Part shown: in pieces, positions 53,703 through 61,692 of the stretch
Position numbering within the stretch: the first letter of the stretch is position 1
How the letters are laid out: every line of letters begins with the position of its first letter
Assembly: GCF_002195995.1 (NCBI RefSeq)
Contig: NZ_NHON01000035.1
Span: 1 to 61,692, forward strand
Direction: 5' to 3'
DNA length: 61,692 nt
From: Inquilinus limosus
GTDB taxonomy: Bacteria; Pseudomonadota; Alphaproteobacteria; DSM-16000; Inquilinaceae
Notes under the pieces: model-generated
Database searches by the model: none
The model's input: the letters and a program-made list of their open reading frames with translations, nothing else
What the model was told of the DNA's origin: nothing
Position numbers and translations under genes: made by a program

Positions 53703-54659
53703 TCAGACCCGCTGCAGCGCCTGGTAGATCAGCTCGAAGAAGCCGTCGGCGTCGATGTCGCGCAGCACATGGCAGTTCTTCGGCTTCTTGTCCGGGCGGT
53801 TCCATTTCGCGGCCATGTCCCACCAGTCGACCACCGTCATGCCCAGCGTGTGCTCGCCCGCCAGCTCGACCGCCACATGGCAGTCGCGGCCGCCGAACAG
53901 CTCCGGCCGCAGCAGATAGGCGATGACGCAGGGGTCGTGCAGCGGGCCGCCGGCGGTGCCGTAGCGCTCCATGTCGAAGCGCTCGTAGAAATCCAGCATG
54001 CCGTGGACGCTCTTCGCCACCGGCGTGCCCAGCGCCGCCACCTTGTCCAGCCAGGCGCGGGAGATCAGCGCCTTGTGGGTGACGTCGAGCGGCACCATGG
54101 TCAGCTTGATGCCGCTGGTCAGCACCACATGCGCGGCATGCGGGTCGACATAGATGTTGAACTCGGCCGCCGGGGTGGTGTTGCCGCCCTCGAAGAAGCC
54201 GCCGCCCATGAACACGATCTCGCGGATCCGCGGCGCGATCTTCGGCTCGCGCACCAGCGCCGCGGCGATGTTGGTCAGCGGCCCCAGCGGGCACAGCGTG
54301 GTGGTGCCTTCCGGCGCCGCCATGATCGTGTCGACCAGCCAGTCGACCGCGTGGCCGGGAACCGGCCTGGTCGTGGGATCCGGCAGGCCGGAGCCGTCGA
54401 GGCCGGTCTTGCCGTGCACCGCCTCGGCGGTGACCAGCGGCCGCACCAGCGGGCGGATCGATCCCTGGACCACCGGGATGTCGGTGCGCCCGGCCAGCTC
54501 GCACAGCTTCAGCGCGTTGGCGGTGGTCAGGTGCAGCGGCACGTTGCCGGCCACGGTGGTCAGGCCGGCGATCTCCAGCTCCGGCGAGCCCATCGCCAGC
54601 AGGATGGCGATGGCGTCGTCCTGGCCCGGATCGGTGTCGATGATGATGCGCCTTGCCAT
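53703..54659 (-). CDS. Inosine-uridine-type nucleoside hydrolase
   Basis: A 318-residue IUNH-superfamily enzyme that cleaves ribonucleosides to base and ribose. The Ca-binding signature is IIIDTDPGQDDAIAILLA at the N-terminus; AAEFNIYVDPHAAHVV supplies further ribose/metal contacts, and a late HDPCVIAYLL provides the fourth metal aspartate. The start MARRII at 54659 has GGGAGGC upstream. The upstream 14-residue extension is not needed. Confidence 0.93.
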   Translation of the reverse strand: MARRIIIDTDPGQDDAIAILLAMGSPELEIAGLTTVAGNVPLHLTTANALKLCELAGRTDIPVVQGSIRPLVRPLVTAEAVHGKTGLDGSGLPDPTTRPVPGHAVDWLVDTIMAAPEGTTTLCPLGPLTNIAAALVREPKIAPRIREIVFMGGGFFEGGNTTPAAEFNIYVDPHAAHVVLTSGIKLTMVPLDVTHKALISRAWLDKVAALGTPVAKSVHGMLDFYERFDMERYGTAGGPLHDPCVIAYLLRPELFGGRDCHVAVELAGEHTLGMTVVDWWDMAAKWNRPDKKPKNCHVLRDIDADGFFELIYQALQRV

Positions 54660-54734
54660 CGCGGCCTCCCGTTTCGAAGTCTCAGGGAGGCTGGCTAGCA
54701 CCGCGGCGCGGCGGCGTACAGGGGCTGCGGCGCG

Positions 54735-54938
54735 CTACTCGGCGGCCAGGAGGACCGGCGCCACGTCGTCCTGCTCGCGGCTGGCCTCGTGCACCATGCG
54801 GCGGATGGCGGTGACACATTTGCCGCATTGGGGGGAGCAGCCGAGCCCGGCATAGACCTGCCCCGCATTCTTCGCCCCGGCATCCACGGCACACCGGACC
54901 TGGGTGTCGTTCAGGGCGTTGCAGATGCAGATATACAT
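54735..54938 (-). CDS. bfd: Bacterioferritin-associated ferredoxin
   Basis: A 67-residue [2Fe-2S] protein with cluster cysteines in MYICICNALND and GCSPQCGKC, the Bfd/NifU-type pattern. Bfd donates electrons to bacterioferritin to release stored iron. A Fur-like palindrome lies about 40 bases upstream of the start, fitting iron-starvation control. bfr itself is not adjacent. The gene stands alone on the minus strand. Confidence 0.93.
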   Translation of the reverse strand: MYICICNALNDTQVRCAVDAGAKNAGQVYAGLGCSPQCGKCVTAIRRMVHEASREQDDVAPVLLAAE

Positions 54939-54978
54939 GCGTCGGCGGCTCCGGTGTGGTCCGCCGGATTTAGATGAG

Positions 54979-54997
54979 ATTGCGAATGAGTGTCAAT
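54979..54997. promoter_or_regulatory. Candidate iron-responsive (Fur-type) operator of bfd
   Basis: ATTGCGAATGAGTGTCAAT is an imperfect inverted repeat (ATTG...CAAT ends, TGCGAAT core) in an AT-rich patch upstream of bfd only. It resembles alphaproteobacterial Fur-type sites in form. The assignment depends on context. Confidence 0.35.
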
Positions 54998-55004
54998 AGG
55001 CGCT

Positions 55005-55628
55005 CTATCCTGCCCGCGCCCCGGCCCGTGCGGCGCGAAGGCGCAGCGCCGTGAGGATGGCGAAGAACGGGCCGCCGATCGCCGCGCCGATGAGGATGTA
55101 CGGGAACAGCCCGAACCAGGCGGCCGGCGCGAACAGATACAGCGCGTCATCGAAGTCGAAGCCGAGGATGCCGACATAGGCCTTGGTCTCGACCGCCCCC
55201 GCCGCCTCCAGCTTCGCCGACAGGATCGACGCCGCCAGCACTCCGGCGCTGGCCAGCAGGCCCAGGAGCGGCCCGGCCTCGCCCAGCCAGCTGGTGCGCA
55301 GGCCGATGCCGATCGCCAGGAACATCAGCGCGTTGACCGAGAGGTCGCAGATCGTGTCGTAGAGATGGCCGAAGGGCGAGGAGCTGTTGCCGAGCCGCGC
55401 CAGCTCGCCATCCGCCCGGTCCAGCAGGCAGGAGACCAGCCAGATCACCCCGCCCCAGACCGTCCAGCTCTCGTCGCCGACGGCGAAGGCGGCGCAGCTG
55501 GCCAGGCCGGTGATGAGGCGCGCCGTGGTCAGGTGGTTCGGCGTGACCCGGGTGCCGACCAGGGGCCGGACCATCATCCGGGTCAGGCGGTGGGTCCAGG
55601 AGGTGTGGGGCTGGGTGTAGATCGACAT
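55005..55628 (-). CDS. CDP-alcohol phosphatidyltransferase
   Basis: A 207-residue polytopic membrane enzyme with the full CDP-alcohol motif D-x2-D-G-x2-A-R-x8-G-x3-D-x3-D, seen as DRADGELAR then GHLYDTICD. It transfers a phosphatidyl or phospho-alcohol unit from a CDP-linked donor; the acceptor is unknown. The start overlaps the stop of the upstream flippase-like gene (ATGA), so the two are coupled and may act in one lipid pathway. Confidence 0.9.
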   Translation of the reverse strand: MSIYTQPHTSWTHRLTRMMVRPLVGTRVTPNHLTTARLITGLASCAAFAVGDESWTVWGGVIWLVSCLLDRADGELARLGNSSSPFGHLYDTICDLSVNALMFLAIGIGLRTSWLGEAGPLLGLLASAGVLAASILSAKLEAAGAVETKAYVGILGFDFDDALYLFAPAAWFGLFPYILIGAAIGGPFFAILTALRLRAARAGARAG

Positions 55629-56632
55629 CAGGAGGCTTGCTCGCGTGCGACATCCGGCGCCCGCAGCAGGCGCCGGCCTTCGATGAGGTACCAGATCAGG
55701 AGCGCCGGCGCATGCAGCAGCAGCTCGCGGATGCGCTTGACCAGCGCCACCGACAGGGCGAGCTCCGGCGGCAGGCCGAACATCACGCCCAGCGCCAGGA
55801 TGCTGCCGTCCTGGATGCCCAGCGCGCCCGGCACCAGGAAGGCGGCGGTGCGGACGGCCTGGCCGATGCTCTCCATCACCAGCGCCTCGGCGAAGCCGAT
55901 ATCGGCGCCCAGCACATGCAGCGCCAGCCAGACCTCGCCGGCGCCGAACAGCCAGGAGGCGAGATGCAGGGCGGCGGCCCGGGCCATGGCGCCGCGGTCG
56001 CGATAGATCGCCAGCACCGTGTCGTGCAGGCCGGACAGCGCGTTGAGGGCCGGCCAGTCGAACTCCTGCGCGATCCGGCCCAGCAGCGTCTCGAACAGCC
56101 GGAACATGCCCCAGCGCTGCGCCAGGATGAAGCCGAGGCCCATCAGCACGGCGATGCCGAGGCCGATCGCGGCCCAGCCCAGCGCGTCGCCGCCGCCGAT
56201 CGCGATCAGCACCAAGAGGCCGATGGCGAAGAACAGGATCTGGGTCAGGAACTCCAGGGTCAGGTCGACCAGCATGCCGGCGCCGGCCGGCAGCGTCCCG
56301 GCCCCGTGCAGCGCCAGCACCCGGGCGCCCAGCACATTGCCGCCGACCTGGGCGACGGGCAGCACGGCATTGGCCGATTCCCGGACCAGCCGCGCCCACA
56401 GGAAGATGCCGGGGCCCGCCGACCACAATGGCCGCATCGCGGCGCGCCACCCCAGCGCCGAGCAGCCCATCGCCAGGAAGTGGGAGACGACCACCAGCAG
56501 GATGCCGCCGCTGGCGCCGAGCAGCAGATTCAGCACCGCATCCGCGTTCTGCGCGGCGACCAGCCAGATGATGGCGCACAGCCCGGCCAGCCCGACCACC
56601 GCCGTGGCGACCCTGATCGCAGGCCGGTTCAC
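55628..56632 (-). CDS. Flippase-like membrane protein (LPG-synthase TM / HpnL-like)
   Basis: A 334-residue protein with about eight membrane helices, matching the lysylphosphatidylglycerol-synthase TM / UPF0104 superfamily, to which the hopanoid-cluster protein HpnL belongs. Family-like blocks are FLWARLVRESANAVLPVAQVGG and VPGALGIQDGSILALG. The start is GTG 56632 with no clear ribosome site, so the N-terminus is uncertain. It is probably a lipid transporter or flippase working with the coupled CDP-alcohol phosphatidyltransferase. No hopanoid genes are seen here. Confidence 0.82.
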   Translation of the reverse strand: MNRPAIRVATAVVGLAGLCAIIWLVAAQNADAVLNLLLGASGGILLVVVSHFLAMGCSALGWRAAMRPLWSAGPGIFLWARLVRESANAVLPVAQVGGNVLGARVLALHGAGTLPAGAGMLVDLTLEFLTQILFFAIGLLVLIAIGGGDALGWAAIGLGIAVLMGLGFILAQRWGMFRLFETLLGRIAQEFDWPALNALSGLHDTVLAIYRDRGAMARAAALHLASWLFGAGEVWLALHVLGADIGFAEALVMESIGQAVRTAAFLVPGALGIQDGSILALGVMFGLPPELALSVALVKRIRELLLHAPALLIWYLIEGRRLLRAPDVAREQAS

Positions 56633-56889
56633 GATGCGGCGCCGGTCCCGGCGGGCGGAATACGATCTCGGATCGGCATGCCTGGAGGGCTCCTGACGGG
56701 CGCGCGGATTAACACCGCCGGGCCGCTGCCTGTCAATCGATCGCAGCCCCGCCGAGGACTCCGGCGGCCGGCCGCTTCGGCTCAGATTCGTTCAAACATC
56801 AGACTATTTCGCCCCGGAGGTTCCAAAATGCTGGCCTCGGCCGCCCGCGCTGGATATGGTGCGGGCAAAGTTTGCGCAGTGGAGGAAAC

Positions 56890-58023
<1,134 letters not shown>

Positions 58024-58024
58024 C

Positions 58025-58534
58025 GTGCTGACGGCCAGGGTCCTCAAGATCCTGGCCACAGCCGGCGTTGCGCTGTTCTTCACGCTGGTCGCCTTCGGCA
58101 ACCTGACCGATTACGGCTCCAACTTCGCCTTCGTCCGCCATGTGCTGGCGATGGACACGACCTTCCGATCGCCCGCCCTGATGTGGCGGGCGATCGACGT
58201 TCCATGGGCCGCCCATCTGGCCTATGCCCTGATCATCGCCTGGCAGGCGGCCACGGCGATCATGTGCTGGATCGGCGCGCTGCGCATGGCGATGCGCTGG
58301 GACGCGCCCGCCGCCGTCTTCGCCCGGGCCAAATCGCCGGCGCTGGCCGGGGTCGGCATGGGCTTCCTGCTCTACGCCTTCGGCTTCGTCGCCATCGGCG
58401 GCGAATGGTTCGCGATGTGGCAGTCCAAGGAATGGAACGGCCAGCCGCCCGCCCATCTGTTCCTGACCCTCGCCGGCATCGTCCTCTTGTTCCTGAACCA
58501 GCGGGACGAGGAACTGCCCTACGACCTGGGCTGA
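58025..58534 (+). CDS. DUF2165 small integral membrane protein
   Basis: A 169-residue protein with four membrane helices and DUF2165 features: ALFFTLVAFGNLTDYGSNFA near the N-terminus, a DTTFRSPALMWRAI loop, and WFAMWQSKEWNGQ before the last helix. The start is GTG 58025, one base after the UgpC-type stop, so it is probably cotranscribed. Family function is unknown. Confidence 0.85.
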   Translation: MLTARVLKILATAGVALFFTLVAFGNLTDYGSNFAFVRHVLAMDTTFRSPALMWRAIDVPWAAHLAYALIIAWQAATAIMCWIGALRMAMRWDAPAAVFARAKSPALAGVGMGFLLYAFGFVAIGGEWFAMWQSKEWNGQPPAHLFLTLAGIVLLFLNQRDEELPYDLG

Positions 58535-58765
58535 TCCAGGAGGGTCGTATGCCCAGGCACCTGAGGCCGGCCCCCCTGGTCCTGTCGCCACCCGGCTGCG
58601 ATGTACGGCCGTTCGCAGCCCCCCGGTTGACAGCTGCGTAACCGCCACTCATACTGAATTCATTGCTATTGTTTGAATGTTTTCCTTGGTTCATTGCCGG
58701 GACGCGATCGTTATTTCTCATCGCATTACGGCATATGCATTCGCATTTTCAATGGAGCGAAAATC

Positions 58766-59134
58766 ATGGCCGATTTCAAGAACACCGTCCTCATGATCAA
58801 CCGGGCGAAGGCCAGCATCCGGATCGACCGCGATCCGAATTTCGACGACATGAAGCTGATCTTCGACGGCGTGACCTCGATGAGTCCTTATACGCTGGAG
58901 CCGGGCAAGCAGGTTCATGTCGGCTCCACCTATGGGGCGGATATGGGCGTGTGCCTCACCTATGCCGGCGACGACCGCTACATGGAGCTCGGCATGGGGC
59001 CGGATTCCGGCACGGACCTGAAGGTCTTCAGCGTCATCAGCGACAGCGAGGACGACGGGAGCGGCCCCCTCGCCTACCGCCTGCAGGACCAGACGGCCGT
59101 GTCGATGACGATGACCTTCACCGACAAGGCATAG
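58766..59134 (+). CDS. Unrecognised 122-residue protein
   Basis: The start is ATG 58766 with GGAGCG seven bases upstream. The preceding ~125 bases (58640-58765) are markedly AT-rich compared with the rest of the window. The product is acidic, lacks a signal peptide, and looks beta-rich with alternating polar and hydrophobic strands (KASIRIDRDPNFDDMKLIFD, QVHVGSTYGADMGVCLTYAG, TAVSMTMTF). One cysteine. No family recognised. A GC stem without a T-run follows. The compact beta-sandwich look and distinct 5' DNA suggest an accessory or horizontally acquired gene. Confidence 0.65.
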   Translation: MADFKNTVLMINRAKASIRIDRDPNFDDMKLIFDGVTSMSPYTLEPGKQVHVGSTYGADMGVCLTYAGDDRYMELGMGPDSGTDLKVFSVISDSEDDGSGPLAYRLQDQTAVSMTMTFTDKA

Positions 59135-59353
59135 CCCGAAGGGGCCGCGCCTGCCGATCCGCGGGCGCGGCTCTCCGGCCGGCCGGCCCCTCTCCGGTAT
59201 GTATGACGAAAAGCCGCCGCCCGGGCCGTGTCACAGGACCCTTTGACCGTTCGCCGTGATCGGGTACAGGTTCTTGACCCGTTCGCAGCAGCATGCGGTC
59301 CATGAGTCTGTTCCCTTCCCGACACGGCGAGAGATCGCCCTTCTCGGCGCGGC

Positions 59354-59932
59354 ATGAGCGATGATCGTCCCGACCCCGCGACGGGCCTGGCCTCGGTCGC
59401 GCTGAAGCTGGCGGACGAGCACATCGGCGATGTGGTCGATCCGTCGATCAGCCTGAACGCGCTGCGCCTCGAGGACCTGCCGATCATCGCCCGCTGGCTG
59501 GACCGGCCGCATGTGATGCGCTGGTGGGGCGACCCGGAGGAGGAGCTGTCGCAGATCGCCGCCCATCTGGTCGAGCCGAACATCGCGCCGTTCCTGGCCT
59601 GCGAGGGCAGCCGGCCGATCGGCTACATGCATGTCTATCACGCCAACCCCGACGCGTTCTGGGCCGCGCATGAGCTGCCGCAGCAGACCTTCGGCATCGA
59701 CCTGTTCCTGGGCGAGACCGATGTCATCGGCCGCGGCATGGGCACCCGGCTGATCAAGCTCATCCTGCGCCGCCTGCTGGCGCTGCCGGAGACGGCGCGG
59801 ATCCAGGTCGACCCAGCCCCGGCCAACGCCGCCGCGATCCGCGCCTATGAGAAGGCCGGGTTCCAGCGCCGGGGGCCGATCGACACGCCGGACGGCGCCG
59901 CCCTGTACATGACCATCGACCGCGAGGGCTGA
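59354..59932 (+). CDS. GNAT family acetyltransferase
   Basis: A 192-residue N-acetyltransferase resembling the AAC(6')/siderophore type Acetyltransf_8 group: LRLEDLPIIARWLDRPHV, then MRWWGDPEE, an acetyl-CoA motif A region VIGRGMGTRLIKLIL, and ANAAAIRAYEKAGFQRRGPI. The substrate is unknown; aminoglycoside modification should not be assumed. It lies six bases before glsA on the same strand. ATG 59354 was chosen although the first ~30 residues are variable. Confidence 0.85.
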   Translation: MSDDRPDPATGLASVALKLADEHIGDVVDPSISLNALRLEDLPIIARWLDRPHVMRWWGDPEEELSQIAAHLVEPNIAPFLACEGSRPIGYMHVYHANPDAFWAAHELPQQTFGIDLFLGETDVIGRGMGTRLIKLILRRLLALPETARIQVDPAPANAAAIRAYEKAGFQRRGPIDTPDGAALYMTIDREG

Positions 59933-59938
59933 ACCGGC

Positions 59939-60868
59939 ATGCCGGATCTGAGCGACGTCGTCGGCGGCATCGCCGATGCCATGGCGCGGGAGCAGCATCG
60001 CGGCGACGTCGCGACCTATATCCCGGAGCTGGCGAAGGTCGACCCCGGCCAGTTCGGCATCGCCGTGGCCACCCTCGACGACGGCGTCCATGTCGCCGGC
60101 GATGCCGAGGTGCCGTTCTCGATCCAGAGCGTCAGCAAGGTCTTCACCCTGACCCTGGCGCTGGGCGCCGTCGGCGACGCGCTGTGGCGCCGGGTGGGGC
60201 GCGAGCCGTCGGGCAACGCCTTCAACTCGATCGTCCAGCTGGAATACGAGCAGGGCGTGCCGCGCAACCCCTTCATCAATGCCGGCGCGCTGGTGGTGAC
60301 CGATGTGGTGCTGGCTGGGCACCAGCCGCGCGAGGCGATCGGGTCGATCCTGCGCTTCATCCGCTGGCTGGCCGATGACGAGAGCATCGCCATCGACGAG
60401 ACGGTGGCGCGGTCCGAGGCCGGCACCGCCTACCGCAACATGGCGCTGGCCGCCTATATGAAGTCCTTCGGCAACCTGGCCCACCCGGTGGAGATGACGC
60501 TGGGCGTCTATGTCCACCAATGCGCCATCGCCATGACCTGCCGGCAGCTGGCCACCGCGGGCCGCTTCCTGGCCGATGGCGGCGGGCGGCTGTCGACCGG
60601 GCACCGCGTGGTGTCGCCCGAGCGGGCGCGGCGGATCAACGCCCTGATGCTGACCTGCGGCCATTACGACGGCTCGGGCGACTTCGCCTTCCGCGTCGGC
60701 CTGCCGGGCAAGAGCGGCGTCGGCGGCGGCATCCTGGCGATCGTGCCGGGCCGCGCCTCGGTCGCCGTCTGGTCGCCCGGGCTGAACCAGCACGGCAACT
60801 CGCTGCTCGGCACCCTGGCGCTGGAGCGGCTGGCCAAGGCGATGGGCTGGTCCGTCTTCGGGCCGTGA
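59939..60868 (+). CDS. glsA: Glutaminase
   Basis: A 309-residue beta-lactamase-fold enzyme converting glutamine to glutamate and ammonia. The catalytic SxxK is in [14 protein letters not shown]; substrate contacts include [11 protein letters not shown], the Tyr in AYMKSFGN, and [16 protein letters not shown] 59939 is the start. It sits between GNAT (6 bases) and a LysR regulator (4 bases), probably one operon. Confidence 0.96.
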   Translation: MPDLSDVVGGIADAMAREQHRGDVATYIPELAKVDPGQFGIAVATLDDGVHVAGDAEVPFSIQSVSKVFTLTLALGAVGDALWRRVGREPSGNAFNSIVQLEYEQGVPRNPFINAGALVVTDVVLAGHQPREAIGSILRFIRWLADDESIAIDETVARSEAGTAYRNMALAAYMKSFGNLAHPVEMTLGVYVHQCAIAMTCRQLATAGRFLADGGGRLSTGHRVVSPERARRINALMLTCGHYDGSGDFAFRVGLPGKSGVGGGILAIVPGRASVAVWSPGLNQHGNSLLGTLALERLAKAMGWSVFGP

Positions 60869-60872
60869 GCCG

Positions 60873-61692
60873 ATGCGGCGCCTGCCCTCCCTGCCCGCCT
60901 TGCGCGCCTTCGAGGCCGCCGGCCGGCACTTAAGCTTCCGCCGCGCCGCGGCGGAGCTGCTGGTGACGCCGAGCGCGATCAGCCACCAGGTGCAGCGGCT
61001 GGAGCAGGAGCTGGGCACCGCCCTCTTCGTCCGCAAGACCCGCGCCATCGCCCTGACCCCGGCCGGCGAGCGCTATCTCGACGGGGTGCGCCGCGCCTTC
61101 GACCTGCTGGCGGAGGAGACGCGTGCGGTGCGGGCGCCGGAGCGGGCGGTGCTGCGGGTCAGCCTGCTGGCCTCCTTCGCCACCCATTGGCTGGTGCCGC
61201 GGCTCGGCCGCTTCGCCGCCGCGCATCCGGAGATCGAGCTGCGACTGGAGCCGTCCAACGCCCTGGTCGATATCGGCGGCGGCGAGGCCGACCTGGCCAT
61301 CCGCTACGGCACCGGCGGCTGGCCGGAGGTCGAGGCGACGCTGCTGCTGGCCGACCGCATCGCCCCGGTGGTCAGCCCGGCGCTGCTGGATCGCGGCCCG
61401 CCGATCGCGGCCCCGGCCGACCTGCTGCGCCACACCCTGCTGCTGTCCTATGCCCGCGAGCCGATCGAATGGCCGGCCTGGTCCGCGGCGCATGGCTTCG
61501 ACCTGGCCCGCGCCCGCACCCTGATGCTGCACGACTACAACATCGTGCTGGAGGCGGCGCTGGCCGGCCAGGGCGTGGCCATGGGCCGGCACGCGCTGAT
61601 CGGCGAGAAGCTGCGCGGCGGCGCGCTGGTCGAGCCGCTGGGCGGCCCGCCCTTCGCCCCGCCCGGCCTGGGCTACTGGCTGGTGACCCGGC
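60873..61692 (+). CDS. LysR-family transcriptional regulator, cut by the window end
   Basis: At least 273 residues are present and the stop is beyond the window. The N-terminal winged helix-turn-helix reads LRAFEAAGRHLSFRRAAAEL, then LVTPSAISHQVQRLEQELG. The effector-binding domain begins RVSLLASFATHWLVPRLGRF and resembles the GcvA subgroup. The start is ATG 60873, four bases after glsA, so it may be cotranscribed with glsA and regulate it or a gene to the right. Confidence 0.92.
   Translation, partial: MRRLPSLPALRAFEAAGRHLSFRRAAAELLVTPSAISHQVQRLEQELGTALFVRKTRAIALTPAGERYLDGVRRAFDLLAEETRAVRAPERAVLRVSLLASFATHWLVPRLGRFAAAHPEIELRLEPSNALVDIGGGEADLAIRYGTGGWPEVEATLLLADRIAPVVSPALLDRGPPIAAPADLLRHTLLLSYAREPIEWPAWSAAHGFDLARARTLMLHDYNIVLEAALAGQGVAMGRHALIGEKLRGGALVEPLGGPPFAPPGLGYWLVTR

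Noticed and set aside
54939-55004. A riboswitch or structured leader upstream of bfd
   Set aside because: The region is only 66 bases and shows no stable fold beyond the Fur-like palindrome.
59354-59932. Calling the GNAT protein an aminoglycoside resistance enzyme
   Set aside because: Similarity is at superfamily level only; the neighbours are glutaminase and LysR genes with no resistance context.

Overview
The window is about 61.7 kb of very GC-rich DNA and reads as chromosomal sequence of an alphaproteobacterium. The best lineage marker is a circularly permuted, two-piece tmRNA gene next to an alphaproteobacterial-type sspB. COQ9 close to rpsU, the hflK-hflC-degP cluster and an acetolactate synthase with an alphaproteobacterial-style GEAS motif agree with this. 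The GC content and gene set would suit Rhodospirillales (Azospirillum or Inquilinus relatives), but that placement is inference.

Layout. 1-252: long inverted repeat at the window edge. 261-6490: DUF1479 oxygenase, lipoprotein, methyltransferase and a ferric-iron-type ABC transporter (ATPase, binding protein, fused permease). 6959-9958: a 999-residue protein built like the HrpF/NolX type III translocon family, with no type III apparatus nearby. 10171-11798: small conserved genes and tRNA-Lys. 11867-17977: cell-shape genes mreB-mreC-mreD-mrdA (rodA is not next to them) and a GT22-like glycosyltransferase. 18162-20812: ECF sigma, anti-sigma, Bax-inhibitor-1 family protein and DUF2076 protein in one tight operon. 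20914-26800: DedA, a small membrane protein, an RTX protein, an orphan binding protein and an amino-acid permease. 27077-34146: ilvC, ilvN, ilvB and miaA on the minus strand, serB and murJ on the plus strand. 34283-39331: degP, hflC, hflK, divergent from mrp.

39805-44894 is the most unusual region. Two large unrecognised proteins (1235 and 389 residues) are divergently transcribed from an AT-rich intergenic region. Both carry a degenerate LysM-like segment near the N-terminus, and neither has a signal peptide. With the HrpF/NolX-like protein they are the best candidates here for an undescribed secreted or envelope-acting system.

44920-52344: thyX, an RTX subtilisin/kexin-like protease whose C-terminal module nearly matches that of the RTX protein at 21869-23257, ssrA (tag ANDNFAEVRAAA), sspB, COQ9, a peptide deformylase, rpsU and alanine dehydrogenase. 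52399-56632: hydroxyacid-oxoacid transhydrogenase-like enzyme, nucleoside hydrolase, bfd with a Fur-like palindrome, and a two-gene membrane-lipid operon. 56890-61692: orphan UgpC-type ATPase with a DUF2165 protein, an unrecognised 122-residue protein behind AT-rich DNA, then GNAT, glutaminase and LysR (cut by the window end).

Almost every long overlapping ORF on the opposite strand is a shadow produced by extreme third-position GC. I saw no CRISPR array, transposase, integrase or rRNA gene.
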